Shown piece by piece: positions 48,958 to 57,209 of a stretch of 64,000 nucleotides of DNA. The translations under genes were made by a program, and so were the position numbers. The notes below the pieces were generated by a model. That model was not told the origin of the DNA and searched no databases. It worked only from the letters and a program-made list of their open reading frames with translations. Source of the DNA: Actinospineispora acaciae DSM 45401 (GTDB taxonomy: Bacteria; Actinomycetota; Actinomycetes; Mycobacteriales; Pseudonocardiaceae); the NCBI RefSeq assembly GCF_000620785.1, contig NZ_JIAI01000006.1, positions 62,001 to 126,000 of the forward strand, written 5' to 3'. The stretch's first letter is position 1. Every line of letters starts with the position of its first letter.

Positions 48958-49237
48958 GAACCTGGACCGCGAGCTGTTCAAGATCATCACGTACCTGGTG
49001 AACAGCGCGCCGCTGAGCCTGGAGGAGACGCCCCAGCTGTCCGCATTCCGGCTGGCCGACGCGGCGAACCGGCTGATGGCGCTGGTGGACGACGACGAGT
49101 TCCTGCGCGCCGCCGGCGACGACTTCCGGGCGCACTTCAACCTGGTCATGACCGACCAGCCCGCCTTCGAGGCCTGGCTGGCCGACAACGCCGGACGGTT
49201 CACCCTGGAGACCCGCCGCCGCGAGCTGGGGACGTAA
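48950..49237 (+). CDS. Small helical protein (possibly DUF6092)
   Basis: A 95-residue acidic, mainly helical protein starting MPENLDRELFKIITYLVNSAPLSLEE, with a central SAFRLADAANRLMALVDDDEFL helix. The pattern agrees with my recollection of DUF6092, proteins of unknown function often beside nitroreductases. The ATG overlaps the end of the nitroreductase gene by 8 bases, so the two are coupled and may form a complex. Its 3' end overlaps the convergent TetR gene by 38 bases. Confidence 0.65.
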   Translation: MPENLDRELFKIITYLVNSAPLSLEETPQLSAFRLADAANRLMALVDDDEFLRAAGDDFRAHFNLVMTDQPAFEAWLADNAGRFTLETRRRELGT

Positions 49238-49826
49238 GCGCTCCGGCGCCCAGCAGGCGGCCGGCGGTGGCCACCAGGAACGCGCGGTGGTGAGCCCGCT
49301 GTTCGAGGTCCGCCGGGTCGTGACCGATGATCATCTGGGCCAGCTGCGGCACGTACAGGGTCCACTCGGCCAGGCCGATGAGCAGCATGAGCACGCGTTC
49401 GGCCGGCATGTCGGCGTTGATGTGCCCGGCCCGCTGGGCGGCGGCGACGGCGTCCACCTTGGCCGCGTAGCCGGTAGAGCGCTGCGCGAAGTTGGGTGCC
49501 TGGCGAGGGGGGAAGGACAGCGCCTCCCACTGGACGAGGCGCACCAGCCGGGGGTTCTCGGCGCAGTAGTCGAACAGCTCGCCGACGTACTCGGCGAGGT
49601 TGTCCGGCCGCGGCTCGACCGCGTGCGCCAGCTTGTCCAGCTCGTGGCCGAGCACCATGGAGAACAGCGTGGTCTTGTCTCCGAACTGCTCGTAGATCGC
49701 ACGCTTGTTGGCGTTGGCGTTCCGCGCGATCCGTTCCACCCGGGCGCCGGCGATGCCGTAGGCGGCGAACTCCTCGACGGCCGCCTCCAGGATCCGCCGT
49801 CGGGTATCGGACGCGTCGCGGGGCAC
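49200..49826 (-). CDS. TetR family regulator
   Basis: A 208-residue regulator: HTH at 6-52 (DTRRRILEAAVEEFAAYGIAGARVERIARNANANKRAIYEQFGDKTTLF) and a TetR_C-like helical domain with FPPRQAPNFAQRS. GTG start at 49826. A perfect 16-bp palindrome lies 36 bases upstream between it and the divergent MBL-fold gene at 49893, so it likely represses itself and that gene. The C-terminus (ALTSPARGGGSPG) is disordered and overlaps the neighbouring gene. Confidence 0.92.
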   Translation of the reverse strand: MPRDASDTRRRILEAAVEEFAAYGIAGARVERIARNANANKRAIYEQFGDKTTLFSMVLGHELDKLAHAVEPRPDNLAEYVGELFDYCAENPRLVRLVQWEALSFPPRQAPNFAQRSTGYAAKVDAVAAAQRAGHINADMPAERVLMLLIGLAEWTLYVPQLAQMIIGHDPADLEQRAHHRAFLVATAGRLLGAGALTSPARGGGSPG

Positions 49827-49861
49827 CGAGGGAGTATCGCACGCCCCGGCCCGTTACGTAC

Positions 49862-49877
49862 CGAACCGATCGGTTCG
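49862..49877. promoter_or_regulatory. TetR operator, perfect 16-bp palindrome
   Basis: CGAACCGATCGGTTCG, in the 66-bp gap between the divergent TetR (start 49826) and MBL-fold (start 49893) genes. Length and perfect symmetry are typical of TetR-type operators. Confidence 0.7.
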
Positions 49878-49892
49878 ATACGCTGCCTGCCC

Positions 49893-50822
49893 GTGACCCC
49901 GAACTCGATGTCTCGTCGAACCCTTCTCGCCTCGGCAGGTGCCGCCGGTGCCGCCGCCGCCCTCGCCGCCTGTGCCCCGGCCGCCGCCCCGGCTCCCGCC
50001 GGTGGGCTCACGCTGCGCTGGTTCGGCAACAACGCATGGGAGCTGACCGCCGGCGAGGTCACCGTGCTTGTCGACCCGTGGCTGACCCGGTTCCGCACCG
50101 GCGCCTACACCCCCGCCGGGGCCGACCCAGCCACCCCCATCACCGTCGACACCGCGCTGCTGGACAGGTATGTCACCAAGGCCGACGCGATAGTCGTCAC
50201 CCACGGGCACTACGACCACCTGCCCGACGTGCCGCACATCGCCGCCCGTACCGGAGCCACCGTGTTCGGCAACGAGACGCACTGCAACCTGCTGCGCGCC
50301 CTCGATGCGCCGGCCGAGCAGCTCAACCAGGTCCGAGGCGGCGAGCGGGTCGACTACGGCTCCTACCGCATCGACGTGGTGCCCTCGGTGCACTCGATGA
50401 CCGGTCCCCGGGCGCGGGTGCCGTTCCCGGGCAGCCGGCCGGGTGCGGTGCCGCCCCGGCCGCGCACCATCGCCGACCTGGTCGAAGGCGGCACACTGGG
50501 CTACGAGATCACCCTGGGCGGGCGCAGCGTGCTCGCCCTGGGCGGGGCCAACTACCTGGAGCGCGAGCTGGCCGGCCGCCGCCCGGACGCCGTGCTGCTA
50601 CCCGTCGGCGGCGGCTCGGTGCCCGACTACGTACCCCGGCTGCTCGACCTGCTCGGTCATCCCGCCACCGTGCTACCCACGCACTGGGACAACTTCGACG
50701 AACCGCTCGAACGCCCGGCCGTCGACACCGGCGGCCTGGACAAGCTCCGCGCCGCGGTCGCCAAGGCGAGCCCCGCCGCCCGGTTCGTCGCACTGGACCA
50801 CTTGCAGCGCCACACCCTGTGA
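49893..50822 (+). CDS. Tat-exported MBL-fold hydrolase (UlaG-like lipoprotein)
   Basis: A protein of about 309 residues. The N-terminus has a twin-arginine signal, MSRRTLLASAG, running into an Ala-rich h-region and a lipobox LAAC (about Cys27 from GTG). The domain shows WFGNNAWELT, metal motif HGHYDH (HxHxDH, about 110-115), VHSMTG, LALGGANY and THWDN near the end. Substrates may be lactones or phosphodiesters outside the membrane. The start is GTG 49893 or ATG 49908. It is under probable TetR control through the palindrome at 49862. Confidence 0.87.
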   Translation: MTPNSMSRRTLLASAGAAGAAAALAACAPAAAPAPAGGLTLRWFGNNAWELTAGEVTVLVDPWLTRFRTGAYTPAGADPATPITVDTALLDRYVTKADAIVVTHGHYDHLPDVPHIAARTGATVFGNETHCNLLRALDAPAEQLNQVRGGERVDYGSYRIDVVPSVHSMTGPRARVPFPGSRPGAVPPRPRTIADLVEGGTLGYEITLGGRSVLALGGANYLERELAGRRPDAVLLPVGGGSVPDYVPRLLDLLGHPATVLPTHWDNFDEPLERPAVDTGGLDKLRAAVAKASPAARFVALDHLQRHTL

Positions 50823-50830
50823 CCGGGCGT

Positions 50831-51523
50831 TCAGAGGTAGCCGAGCTTCTTGCTGCAGGCCGGCCAGGCCTTCCAGCCCTGCGCCTGCCGGACCTTCTCC
50901 GCGACGGCGATCTGCTCGGCGCGGGAGGCCTGGTCGGCCGAGGTCGCGTACTGGTGGCCGCCGTACGCGCGCCAGGTCGAGTCGCTGAACTGCAGGCCGC
51001 CCCGGTAGGTGCCGGTCCGGGCCGACCAGTTCTGGGTGCTCTCGCACTGGGCCAGCTTGTCCCACTTCGTCTGGGTCGCGCCGGTGGTCGTCGACTCGGA
51101 GGTCGTCGACGTCCGGGGCGAATCACCGAGCGGGCCGATCGAGCGCGTCGACTTCGTCGGGCTCGTGGACTTCGTCGGGCTGGTGGACTTCGTGGGGCTC
51201 GTCGACTTGTCGGTACCGGTCGACTTCGCCGGGCTCGTGGAGGCCCGGCGGGTGCTGGAGCTGGGGGAGTCCGAGTCGCGCCAGTCGAAGCCCTTGAGCT
51301 CGGAGGCGTACTTGTCGGCGTCGGCGTCGGCGTCCGCGCTCCGGTACCGGGAGCCGGTGTCCTCCAGCTCGCTGTCGTCGGCCCAGCTGGACGAGTCCGA
51401 GTCGGGCGTGTCGGCCAGCGCGGAGCCGGTGACCGCGAGCGGCGCCACCGCCATCATCGTCAGGGTGCCGACACGAGCCAGGCGTAAGCCGGTTTGGGTG
51501 GGTTTCCGATGACGGCCGGACAT
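50831..51523 (-). CDS. Rpf-like transglycosylase family protein
   Basis: A 230-residue secreted protein. The signal peptide covers about 1-38 (basic start MSGRHRK, hydrophobic VGTLTMMAVAPLAVTGSALA). A charged Ser/Asp/Thr-rich linker (40-150) includes a KSTSPT repeat. The C-terminal Rpf/transglycosylase-like domain (about 152-228) has WDKLAQCESTQNWSA, YRGGLQFSDSTWRAYGG and AWPACSKKLGYL. The catalytic Glu is in QCEST. Such enzymes cleave peptidoglycan glycan strands and support resuscitation or spore germination. The ATG at 51523 follows CTGGAG. Confidence 0.9.
   Translation of the reverse strand: MSGRHRKPTQTGLRLARVGTLTMMAVAPLAVTGSALADTPDSDSSSWADDSELEDTGSRYRSADADADADKYASELKGFDWRDSDSPSSSTRRASTSPAKSTGTDKSTSPTKSTSPTKSTSPTKSTRSIGPLGDSPRTSTTSESTTTGATQTKWDKLAQCESTQNWSARTGTYRGGLQFSDSTWRAYGGHQYATSADQASRAEQIAVAEKVRQAQGWKAWPACSKKLGYL
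51147..51200. repeat. 18-bp tandem repeat encoding KSTSPT
   Basis: Three contiguous 18-bp units (51147-51164, 51165-51182, 51183-51200) with one or two substitutions each; a degenerate fourth follows. On the minus strand each encodes Lys-Ser-Thr-Ser-Pro-Thr in the linker of the Rpf-like protein, likely a flexible, possibly glycosylated cell-wall spacer. Confidence 0.8.
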
Positions 51524-51589
51524 CACACTCCAGGGACATGACAGGTACACGGGCGGCCCGACATGGGGGAGCGCGGGCCGACGGTGGGT

Positions 51590-51617
51590 AGCGTAGTCGA
51601 TGCCGAGCGTGACGCAA
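51590..51617 (-). promoter_or_regulatory. Probable promoter of the Rpf-like gene
   Basis: On the minus strand TTGCGT (51617-51612) and TACGCT (51595-51590) are separated by 16 bases, about 65 bases before the Rpf-like ATG. Hexamers fit the actinobacterial housekeeping consensus moderately. Confidence 0.4.
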
Positions 51618-51741
51618 ACACTGTGTAGGCGTCCGGTCACGTTCCGGTTCGCTCCGCCGCTGGGTGGGACGCGTGTATCTGCGCCCCCACCCGGCCGCTC
51701 CTGATATTCGGGTCCAGCCATCCGAGGGGAGCACAGCTGTC

Positions 51742-53307
51742 ATGACCAGTCGCCAGGATCTGAGGGTTCGCAGGTCGCTGACGGAGCTGCAGGACGAGTA
51801 CGCCACCGGCAACAAGAAGCCGCTGGACGACCTGATGCGTGCCTGGAAGGGCATCAAGGAGCTGCCGCCCGACGACCCGAGGTCGTTCTTCTCGCTGGGC
51901 GGCCTGCACGGGGAGCCCTTCCGGGGCGCGGGCTGGGGCACCAGCGCGTACTGGGGCGGCTACTGCAACCACGGCAACATCCTGTTTCCCACCTGGCACC
52001 GGGTTTACCTGCTGAAGCTGGAGGACGCGCTGCGCAGCATCCCCGGCTGCGCGGACGTGACCCTGCCGTACTGGGACGAGACCAGCGACGAGTCGCTGCG
52101 CAACGGGGTCCCCTGGGCGCTGACCCAGGAGAGCGTCGAGCTGGACGGGGCGACGATCCCGAACCCGCTGCGCTCGTTCGTGTTCAACCACCCCATTCGT
52201 GACTTCGTCAACGGAGCCGACCCGAACTACAGCAAGCCCAAGGGGTACGAGACGGTCCGCTACCCGCTGTCAGGGCTGGTCGGAACGCCCCAGGACCGGG
52301 AGGCGACACAACGGCACAACGCACAGTTCCCCAACTACGACGACAACGTGAAGCTGCTCAACCAGAACGTCGTCGCCTGGCTGACGTCCACCGTCGTGAT
52401 CAACGGGCAGACGGTCTCGACCAGCGTCAGGACCAAGTACCTGGACTGCCTGGAGGCACCCAACTACACGGTCTTCTCCAACACGACCTCCGCCGCGCAG
52501 TGGAACGCCGACCGGGCGGACGGGGTGCTGCCGGTGATGTCGCTGGAGTCGCCGCACAACTCCATCCATCTGGCCGTGGGCGGCTTCGACGCCGCCGGGT
52601 TCGACGCCAGCCCGATCCCCGGGGCCAACGGCGACATGGGCGAGAACGACACCGCCGGGCTGGACCCGATCTTCTACTTCCACCACTGCTTCGTGGACCG
52701 CGTGTTCTGGCTGTGGCAGCGCAGGCACGGCCAGACCGACAAGCTGGACGTCATCGGCGGGTATCCGGGGACGAACTCGGTCGACGGCCAGGGGCCGACC
52801 CCCGGCGTGGTGCCGAACTCGTGGCTGACGCTGGACTCGCCGCTCGACCCCTTCCGCAACAGCCTCGGCCAGCCGTACACCTCCAGCCACTGCATCGACA
52901 TCGAGAAGCAGCTCGGCTACACCTACGGCCCCGGCTCACTGGAGGAACACGTCGAACGCGCCGCCGCGCGGCGGGTGGCGGAGGGGCAGAGCAACAAGAC
53001 GATCGAGGTCACCGGCGTGAACCGGGCGACGATCCGGGGCTCGTTCATCATCTCCGCGTTCGTCACCGTCGACGGGGTCCGGCACTGCGTGGGCAGCGAG
53101 GCGGTGCTCAGCCGCTGGAGCGTCCAGGGCTGCGCCAACTGCCAGACCCACCTGGAGACGAAGGCCTTCATCGGCCTGAACCCGATCCGGGAGGCCTCCC
53201 TGGCCGACGCCGGCTACGAGGTCGAGGTGCGCACCAGGGACGGGATGTTCGGCCGGGAGCGGTTCGGGGTCCAGGGCGAGCCGCCGCTGCGCATCGAGGT
53301 GCGCTGA
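51742..53307 (+). CDS. Large tyrosinase-family copper oxidase
   Basis: A 521-residue type-3 copper protein, much longer than Streptomyces MelC2 (about 270). CuA region: YCNHGNILFPTWHRVYLLKLED (about 72-95) with two His and a Cys-x-His (CNH) motif as in fungal tyrosinases with a thioether bond. CuB region: SPHNSIHLAVGG (about 274) and FYFHHCFVDRVFWLWQRR (about 313). A C-terminal domain (about 400-521) with GCANCQ may act as a lid or assembly domain. There is no signal peptide and no MelC1-type caddie gene nearby. It probably oxidises phenols or o-aminophenols. The ATG at 51742 follows GAGGGGAG. Confidence 0.9.
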   Translation: MTSRQDLRVRRSLTELQDEYATGNKKPLDDLMRAWKGIKELPPDDPRSFFSLGGLHGEPFRGAGWGTSAYWGGYCNHGNILFPTWHRVYLLKLEDALRSIPGCADVTLPYWDETSDESLRNGVPWALTQESVELDGATIPNPLRSFVFNHPIRDFVNGADPNYSKPKGYETVRYPLSGLVGTPQDREATQRHNAQFPNYDDNVKLLNQNVVAWLTSTVVINGQTVSTSVRTKYLDCLEAPNYTVFSNTTSAAQWNADRADGVLPVMSLESPHNSIHLAVGGFDAAGFDASPIPGANGDMGENDTAGLDPIFYFHHCFVDRVFWLWQRRHGQTDKLDVIGGYPGTNSVDGQGPTPGVVPNSWLTLDSPLDPFRNSLGQPYTSSHCIDIEKQLGYTYGPGSLEEHVERAAARRVAEGQSNKTIEVTGVNRATIRGSFIISAFVTVDGVRHCVGSEAVLSRWSVQGCANCQTHLETKAFIGLNPIREASLADAGYEVEVRTRDGMFGRERFGVQGEPPLRIEVR

Positions 53308-53311
53308 CAAC

Positions 53312-53357
53312 CCCGTGAGTGGTTAGCGTTGCTATGACAACGCTAACCACTCACGGG
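53312..53357. repeat. Six-frame-stop palindrome, copy 4
   Basis: Perfect 20-bp arms (53312-53331 and 53338-53357) with the loop CTATGA, the reverse complement of TCATAG, so this copy is inverted relative to copies 2 and 3. It starts 5 bases after the tyrosinase stop and ends just before the HxlR remnant. It is a probable terminator. Confidence 0.85.
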
Positions 53358-53361
53358 TGCG

Positions 53362-53427
53362 TCAGCGCAGCTGGTCGCGGTACCGGCGGCCCCAGGAGGC
53401 CATCTGCTCGATGATCGGGCGCAGGCG
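53362..53427 (-). pseudogene. HxlR-family regulator remnant (C-terminus only)
   Basis: The last 21 codons of a minus-strand gene, ending at TGA 53362-53364: LRPIIEQMASWGRRYRDQLR. This matches the end of HxlR regulators (LxPIIExxxxWGxRY). No HTH or start remains; upstream the frame turns into antisense of the MFS remnant. The HxlR and MFS fragments meet at about 53417-53428 in opposite orientation. Confidence 0.6.
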
Positions 53428-53581
53428 GATGCTGCTGGCCGGCTTCGCGGTGTTCGGCGCGGCGTCGGCCTTCGCGGGCCTGGCCGCCACGCCGGTCCAG
53501 CTGATCGTCGCGAGGGCGCTGCTCGGCGCCGGCGGAGCCATGATCATGTCGAGCACGCCGGCCATCGTCAGGGTGGTCTGG
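53417..53581 (+). pseudogene. DHA2-type MFS exporter remnant
   Basis: About 55 codons equivalent to helices 3-4 of a drug-exporter MFS protein: GRRRMLLAGFAVFGAAS, QLIVARALLGAGGAMIMSSTPAIVRVV. There is no start, no preceding helices and no continuation after about 53581. The expected MPSTLAII is SSTPAIV. The fragment adjoins the HxlR remnant; both are the surviving insides of a former divergent regulator/exporter pair. A following GC-rich stretch to 53625 may contain further debris but cannot be assigned. Confidence 0.65.
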
Positions 53582-53625
53582 GCACCGCGCTGTGCCGCTG
53601 GCCGCGCTGGCCGCCGCCCGAAGAA

Positions 53626-54336
53626 CTACGCCGGCTCGATCCCCAGCGCCGCCCGCAGCCCTTCCCTGCCGGCGCCCGTGACCCGAACCGCCCGCTGCCG
53701 GGGCAGCCTGGCCAGCCAGCCGTTGGCCAGCAGCGCGTCCAGCAGCGCGGCGCCGGGCGCGCCGGCGAGGTGCGGGCGTCCCACGCTCCAGTCCAGGCAC
53801 GGCGGCAGCGGCTGGCCGGGTGCGAGCGCCTCGGCGGACACCCCGAGCTCGCCGAACACCGGCCGGGCCCGGGGTCCGGCGGTCCACAGCGCGTCGCCGA
53901 GGTGGGCGGCCGGCGTGGGCAGCGAGGTGACCGCGCGCCGGGCGATGAGGGCCTCGACGACGAGCACCGCCAGCCGCCCAGCCAGGTGGTCGTAGCAGAC
54001 CCTGGCGAAGCGCAGCGCCCGTCCCCGGCCCTCCTGGCGCAGCGACCGGACCGGGTGCGCGGGCGCCAGCCTGGCCAGCGACTCCAGTGCGGCCACCACG
54101 TCCCGGCCGGCGATGCGGTAGTGCCGGTAGCGGCCCTCGCGGGCGACCTCGACCAGCCCGGAGTCCAACAGCTTGCGCAGGTGGGCGCTGGTGGCCGGGG
54201 CGGAGAGGCCGGCCTCGGCGGCCAGCGCGGACGCGGTGAACCGCTGGTTCGCGCTCAACGCCAGCAGGATGCGCGCCCTGGCCGGGTCGCCGATCAACGC
54301 CGCGACCGAGGCCACGTCGGTGTCACCACAGGTCAC
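53626..54336 (-). CDS. ArsR-type winged-helix regulator
   Basis: A 236-residue regulator with an N-terminal ArsR HTH (about 8-85: VASVAALIGDPARARILLALSANQRFTASALAAEAGLSAPATSAHLRKLLDSGLVEVAREGRYRHYRI region) and a 130-residue C-terminal extension without CxC metal sites, so it probably senses an organic ligand. The GTG start at 54336 is 70 bp from the divergent MFS start at 54407, its likely target. Confidence 0.88.
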   Translation of the reverse strand: MTCGDTDVASVAALIGDPARARILLALSANQRFTASALAAEAGLSAPATSAHLRKLLDSGLVEVAREGRYRHYRIAGRDVVAALESLARLAPAHPVRSLRQEGRGRALRFARVCYDHLAGRLAVLVVEALIARRAVTSLPTPAAHLGDALWTAGPRARPVFGELGVSAEALAPGQPLPPCLDWSVGRPHLAGAPGAALLDALLANGWLARLPRQRAVRVTGAGREGLRAALGIEPA

Positions 54337-54406
54337 GCCCGATGGTATCCGCCGAGGGCTCGGTTCCACCGCGCTGGAAGCGATTCGACGGCAGCATCGG
54401 CCGGCG

Positions 54407-55756
54407 ATGGGACTCGCCGGGGTGTGCGTCGGGTTCGCGCTGGTGATCATGGACGCGAACGTGCTGAACGTGGCCGTCGCGGCGATGCAGGCCCAGCTCG
54501 GCGCGAGCACCGGCGAGCTGCTCTGGACCGTCGACGCCTACACCCTCGCGTTCGCCGCACTGCTGCTGTCCACCGGGCTGCTCGGCGACAGGTGGGGCGC
54601 CCGGCGGGGCTTTCAGGCCGGGCTCGCGGTGTTCACGCTGGGCTCGGTCGGCTGCGGGCTCGCCCCGACGGTGGCCGCGCTGGTCGCCGCGCGGGTGGTG
54701 CAGGGCGCCGGGGCCGCGCTGCTCGCGCCCACCTCGCTGGCGCTGATCTACGTGAGGTACCCGCCCGGGCGGGCCAGGGTGAACGCGTTGGGTGCCTGGG
54801 CGTCGGTCTCCGGGGTGGCGTTCGCGGCCGGCCCGCTGGTCGGCGGCGCGCTGGTGCAGACGCTGGGGTGGCGGGCCATCTTCCTGCTCAACGTGCCGGT
54901 CGGGGTGGCCGCGGCGGTGCTGGTCGGCCGGTACGTCGCCCGCACGCCGGGCCGGCCGGTCCGGCTGAACTGGACCGGCCAGTGCCTGGCGGCGATCGCG
55001 CTGACCGCGGCCACCGCCGGGCTGATCGAGGCCGGTCGGCTGGGGTGGACGGCGCCGGCGGTGCTCGCCCTGTTCGCCTCGGCGGCGGCCGCGCTGGCCG
55101 CGTTCCTGCTCCGGGAACGGCGGCTGCCCACGCCGCTGGTCCCGGCCGAGGCGGTCACGTCGGCGCCGCTGCGCGCCGGGCTGCTCGCCGGGGCGGCGTT
55201 CAACTTCGCCATGTACGGCTCGCTGTTCGTCTACACGCTGTACCTGCAGCACCAGCGCGGCTACTCGGCGCTGCTGACCGGCCTGGCGTTCCTGCCGTTG
55301 ACCCTGTTGCACACCCCGGTGGCGAGCTGGCTGGCCCGGCCGTGGACGGCGGCGGCCGGACCGAGGCGGCCGCTGCTGGCCGGGCTGCTGTGCACGGTGG
55401 CCGGGTCGGTCGGGTTCACCGTCGCGGCCTGGTTCCCGTACTGGGTGCTGGCGGCGGCGCTGGCGGTGTTCGGCGTGGGCTCCGGGCTGGTCACGACCTC
55501 GATGACGACGCTGGTGCTGGCGCACGTGCCGGGGGACAGCGTCGGGGTGTCGTGCGGGCTGCTCAACGCCGCCCGGCAGTTGGGCGGGGTGTTCGGCGTC
55601 GCGCTGCTCGGCTCGCTCACCGCCGGCCAGCCGACCGGGCGCATCCCGCTGGCCGAGCTGTGCGCGGTGCTCGCGTTGGTCGCGGCTGTGCTGGTCACGG
55701 CGACGAGCCCGACCCCGACGGGGGTCAGAGCATCCGGCGCCAGTCCTTCCAGATGA
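54407..55756 (+). CDS. DHA2-type MFS exporter (14-TM)
   Basis: A 449-residue drug:proton antiporter-2-like transporter with about 13-14 helices: MDANVLNVAVAAMQAQLGAS, GDRWGARRGF (motif A), ARVVQGAGAALLAPTSLALI, GPLVGGALVQTLGWRAIFLLNVPVG (motif C). It exports toxic organics. The ATG at 54407 lacks the usual basic N-terminal lead, and a non-ATG start a few codons earlier is possible. It is divergent from the ArsR gene. Its end overlaps the convergent glycosyltransferase gene by 32 bases. Confidence 0.88.
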   Translation: MGLAGVCVGFALVIMDANVLNVAVAAMQAQLGASTGELLWTVDAYTLAFAALLLSTGLLGDRWGARRGFQAGLAVFTLGSVGCGLAPTVAALVAARVVQGAGAALLAPTSLALIYVRYPPGRARVNALGAWASVSGVAFAAGPLVGGALVQTLGWRAIFLLNVPVGVAAAVLVGRYVARTPGRPVRLNWTGQCLAAIALTAATAGLIEAGRLGWTAPAVLALFASAAAALAAFLLRERRLPTPLVPAEAVTSAPLRAGLLAGAAFNFAMYGSLFVYTLYLQHQRGYSALLTGLAFLPLTLLHTPVASWLARPWTAAAGPRRPLLAGLLCTVAGSVGFTVAAWFPYWVLAAALAVFGVGSGLVTTSMTTLVLAHVPGDSVGVSCGLLNAARQLGGVFGVALLGSLTAGQPTGRIPLAELCAVLALVAAVLVTATSPTPTGVRASGASPSR

Positions 55757-57209
55757 GGTTCCAGTCCGCGCGCCGGCCGCTGGCCTTCCACAGTGGCGGG
55801 CCGCCGGAGTTGGGCAGCGGGGTGACGGTGTCGAACCACGGGCGCAGCCGCTCCGGGTCGTCGCCCAGCCAGATCACCTCGTCCACGGCGGCCGGCGGCG
55901 TGCCGAAGAACCAGTAGCCCCGGTGCGGGCTGTAGGCGTGCAGCGGGGTGTAGGCGGCGACCGCGGACGCGAGCGGGTAGGTCTGGGCGATGACCGCGGT
56001 GTGCGGCCGCGCGCTCGGGGGGACCTGGGCGTAGGCGGCCTGCACCCCCGTGGTGACCGCCGGCGTCACCTCGGCGGTGTGGATCAGCCGGTCCAGCGGG
56101 TTCCAGCCGGCCGGGCCGAGCGGCAGCACCAGCACCGGGAACAGCGCGGACAGCGCGACCGCGCGGCCGGTCACCGCCCAGCCCCACCAGCGGGCCGGCC
56201 GCTGGACCCGCACGCCGACGGCCCCGGCGGCGACCAGCAGCCCGGTGTAGTCGGCCAGGTAGTACGAGCGGCCGCTGGCGATGAACAGGCCGATCACCGA
56301 GCCGGCGGTGGCGAACCCGAGGAACCGCCACGGCGCCAGGTCGGGCGCGCGCAGCAGCCGCCACAGCCCGTAGACCGCCAGCACCATCCCGGTGACCACC
56401 CCGAACCCGACCAGCCCGACCGGCAGCAGCGTGACCCGGGGCGACTCGGCGGCGACCACCTGCGACATCTGGGCGTACGGCCAGCCGTGGTCGGCCTGCC
56501 AGGCCAGCGTGGGCAGGGTGCACACCGCCGCGATGGCCAGGCCCACCCACAGCTCGGCGCGCCGGACCAGCCAGCGCGGGCCGACCACCAGCGCCGCCGC
56601 CAGCGCCGAGATCCACAGCAGCGGGATCAGGAACTTCACTTCCAGGTCCACGGCGGTGATCAGGCCGGCGGCCAGCAGCCCCCAGTGGCGCCGCCGGTCC
56701 GGCCGGCCGACCGCGCGCACCACCAGCCAGAACACGATCGTCCACAGGTGCGGGTCGAACGAGTAGGTCGCCGTCCACTGCGCGGCCACCACCAGCCACG
56801 GCGACACCGCGTACGCCGCCGCCGCGAGCGTCTGCGCCCACGCCCGCCCGCCGAACTCGCGGGCGATCGCCGCCGTCGCCACGATCCCGGCGACGAACAG
56901 CAGCACCGCCGGCAGCCGGAACAGCAGCGACGAACCGGGGGCGATCTGGTCGGCCAGGTGCGCCCAGAACGGCACCAGCGGCGGCTGGTCGGCGTAGCCC
57001 CAGGACAGGAACCGGCCGCTGGCCTGGAAGTAGAGCTCGTCGTATTGATAGGGGCGCACCGCGCCGGCCCAGGCGGTGACCAACCCGGTGACCGCCGCGA
57101 TGGCCGCGACCGGCCGCCGGGCGAATGCGGCACGGCTCCGGCGGCCTCGTGGGGACGGAAAGATCTCCAGTCCGTCACGGAGATTCACCAGAACGGTCGA
57201 TGCCGACAT
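55725..57209 (-). CDS. GT39/ArnT-like membrane glycosyltransferase
   Basis: A 494-residue polytopic membrane protein of the dolichyl/undecaprenyl-phosphate mannosyltransferase (PMT_2) type. The first luminal loop has YQYDELYFQASGRFLSWGYADQPPLVPFWAHL with the catalytic acidic pair DE. About 11-12 hydrophobic helices follow, and the C-terminal region (about 400-494) is periplasmic (RGYWFFGTPP). It transfers sugars from polyprenyl phosphate to a surface acceptor. The ATG at 57209 is the best start. It shares no operon with neighbours. Confidence 0.87.
   Translation of the reverse strand: MSASTVLVNLRDGLEIFPSPRGRRSRAAFARRPVAAIAAVTGLVTAWAGAVRPYQYDELYFQASGRFLSWGYADQPPLVPFWAHLADQIAPGSSLLFRLPAVLLFVAGIVATAAIAREFGGRAWAQTLAAAAYAVSPWLVVAAQWTATYSFDPHLWTIVFWLVVRAVGRPDRRRHWGLLAAGLITAVDLEVKFLIPLLWISALAAALVVGPRWLVRRAELWVGLAIAAVCTLPTLAWQADHGWPYAQMSQVVAAESPRVTLLPVGLVGFGVVTGMVLAVYGLWRLLRAPDLAPWRFLGFATAGSVIGLFIASGRSYYLADYTGLLVAAGAVGVRVQRPARWWGWAVTGRAVALSALFPVLVLPLGPAGWNPLDRLIHTAEVTPAVTTGVQAAYAQVPPSARPHTAVIAQTYPLASAVAAYTPLHAYSPHRGYWFFGTPPAAVDEVIWLGDDPERLRPWFDTVTPLPNSGGPPLWKASGRRADWNLIWKDWRRML

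Noticed and set aside
51524..51741. c-di-AMP (ydaO) riboswitch before the Rpf-like gene, as seen for some rpfA genes
   Set aside because: I could not find the conserved ydaO motif blocks in this 218-bp gap; only promoter-like hexamers are visible.
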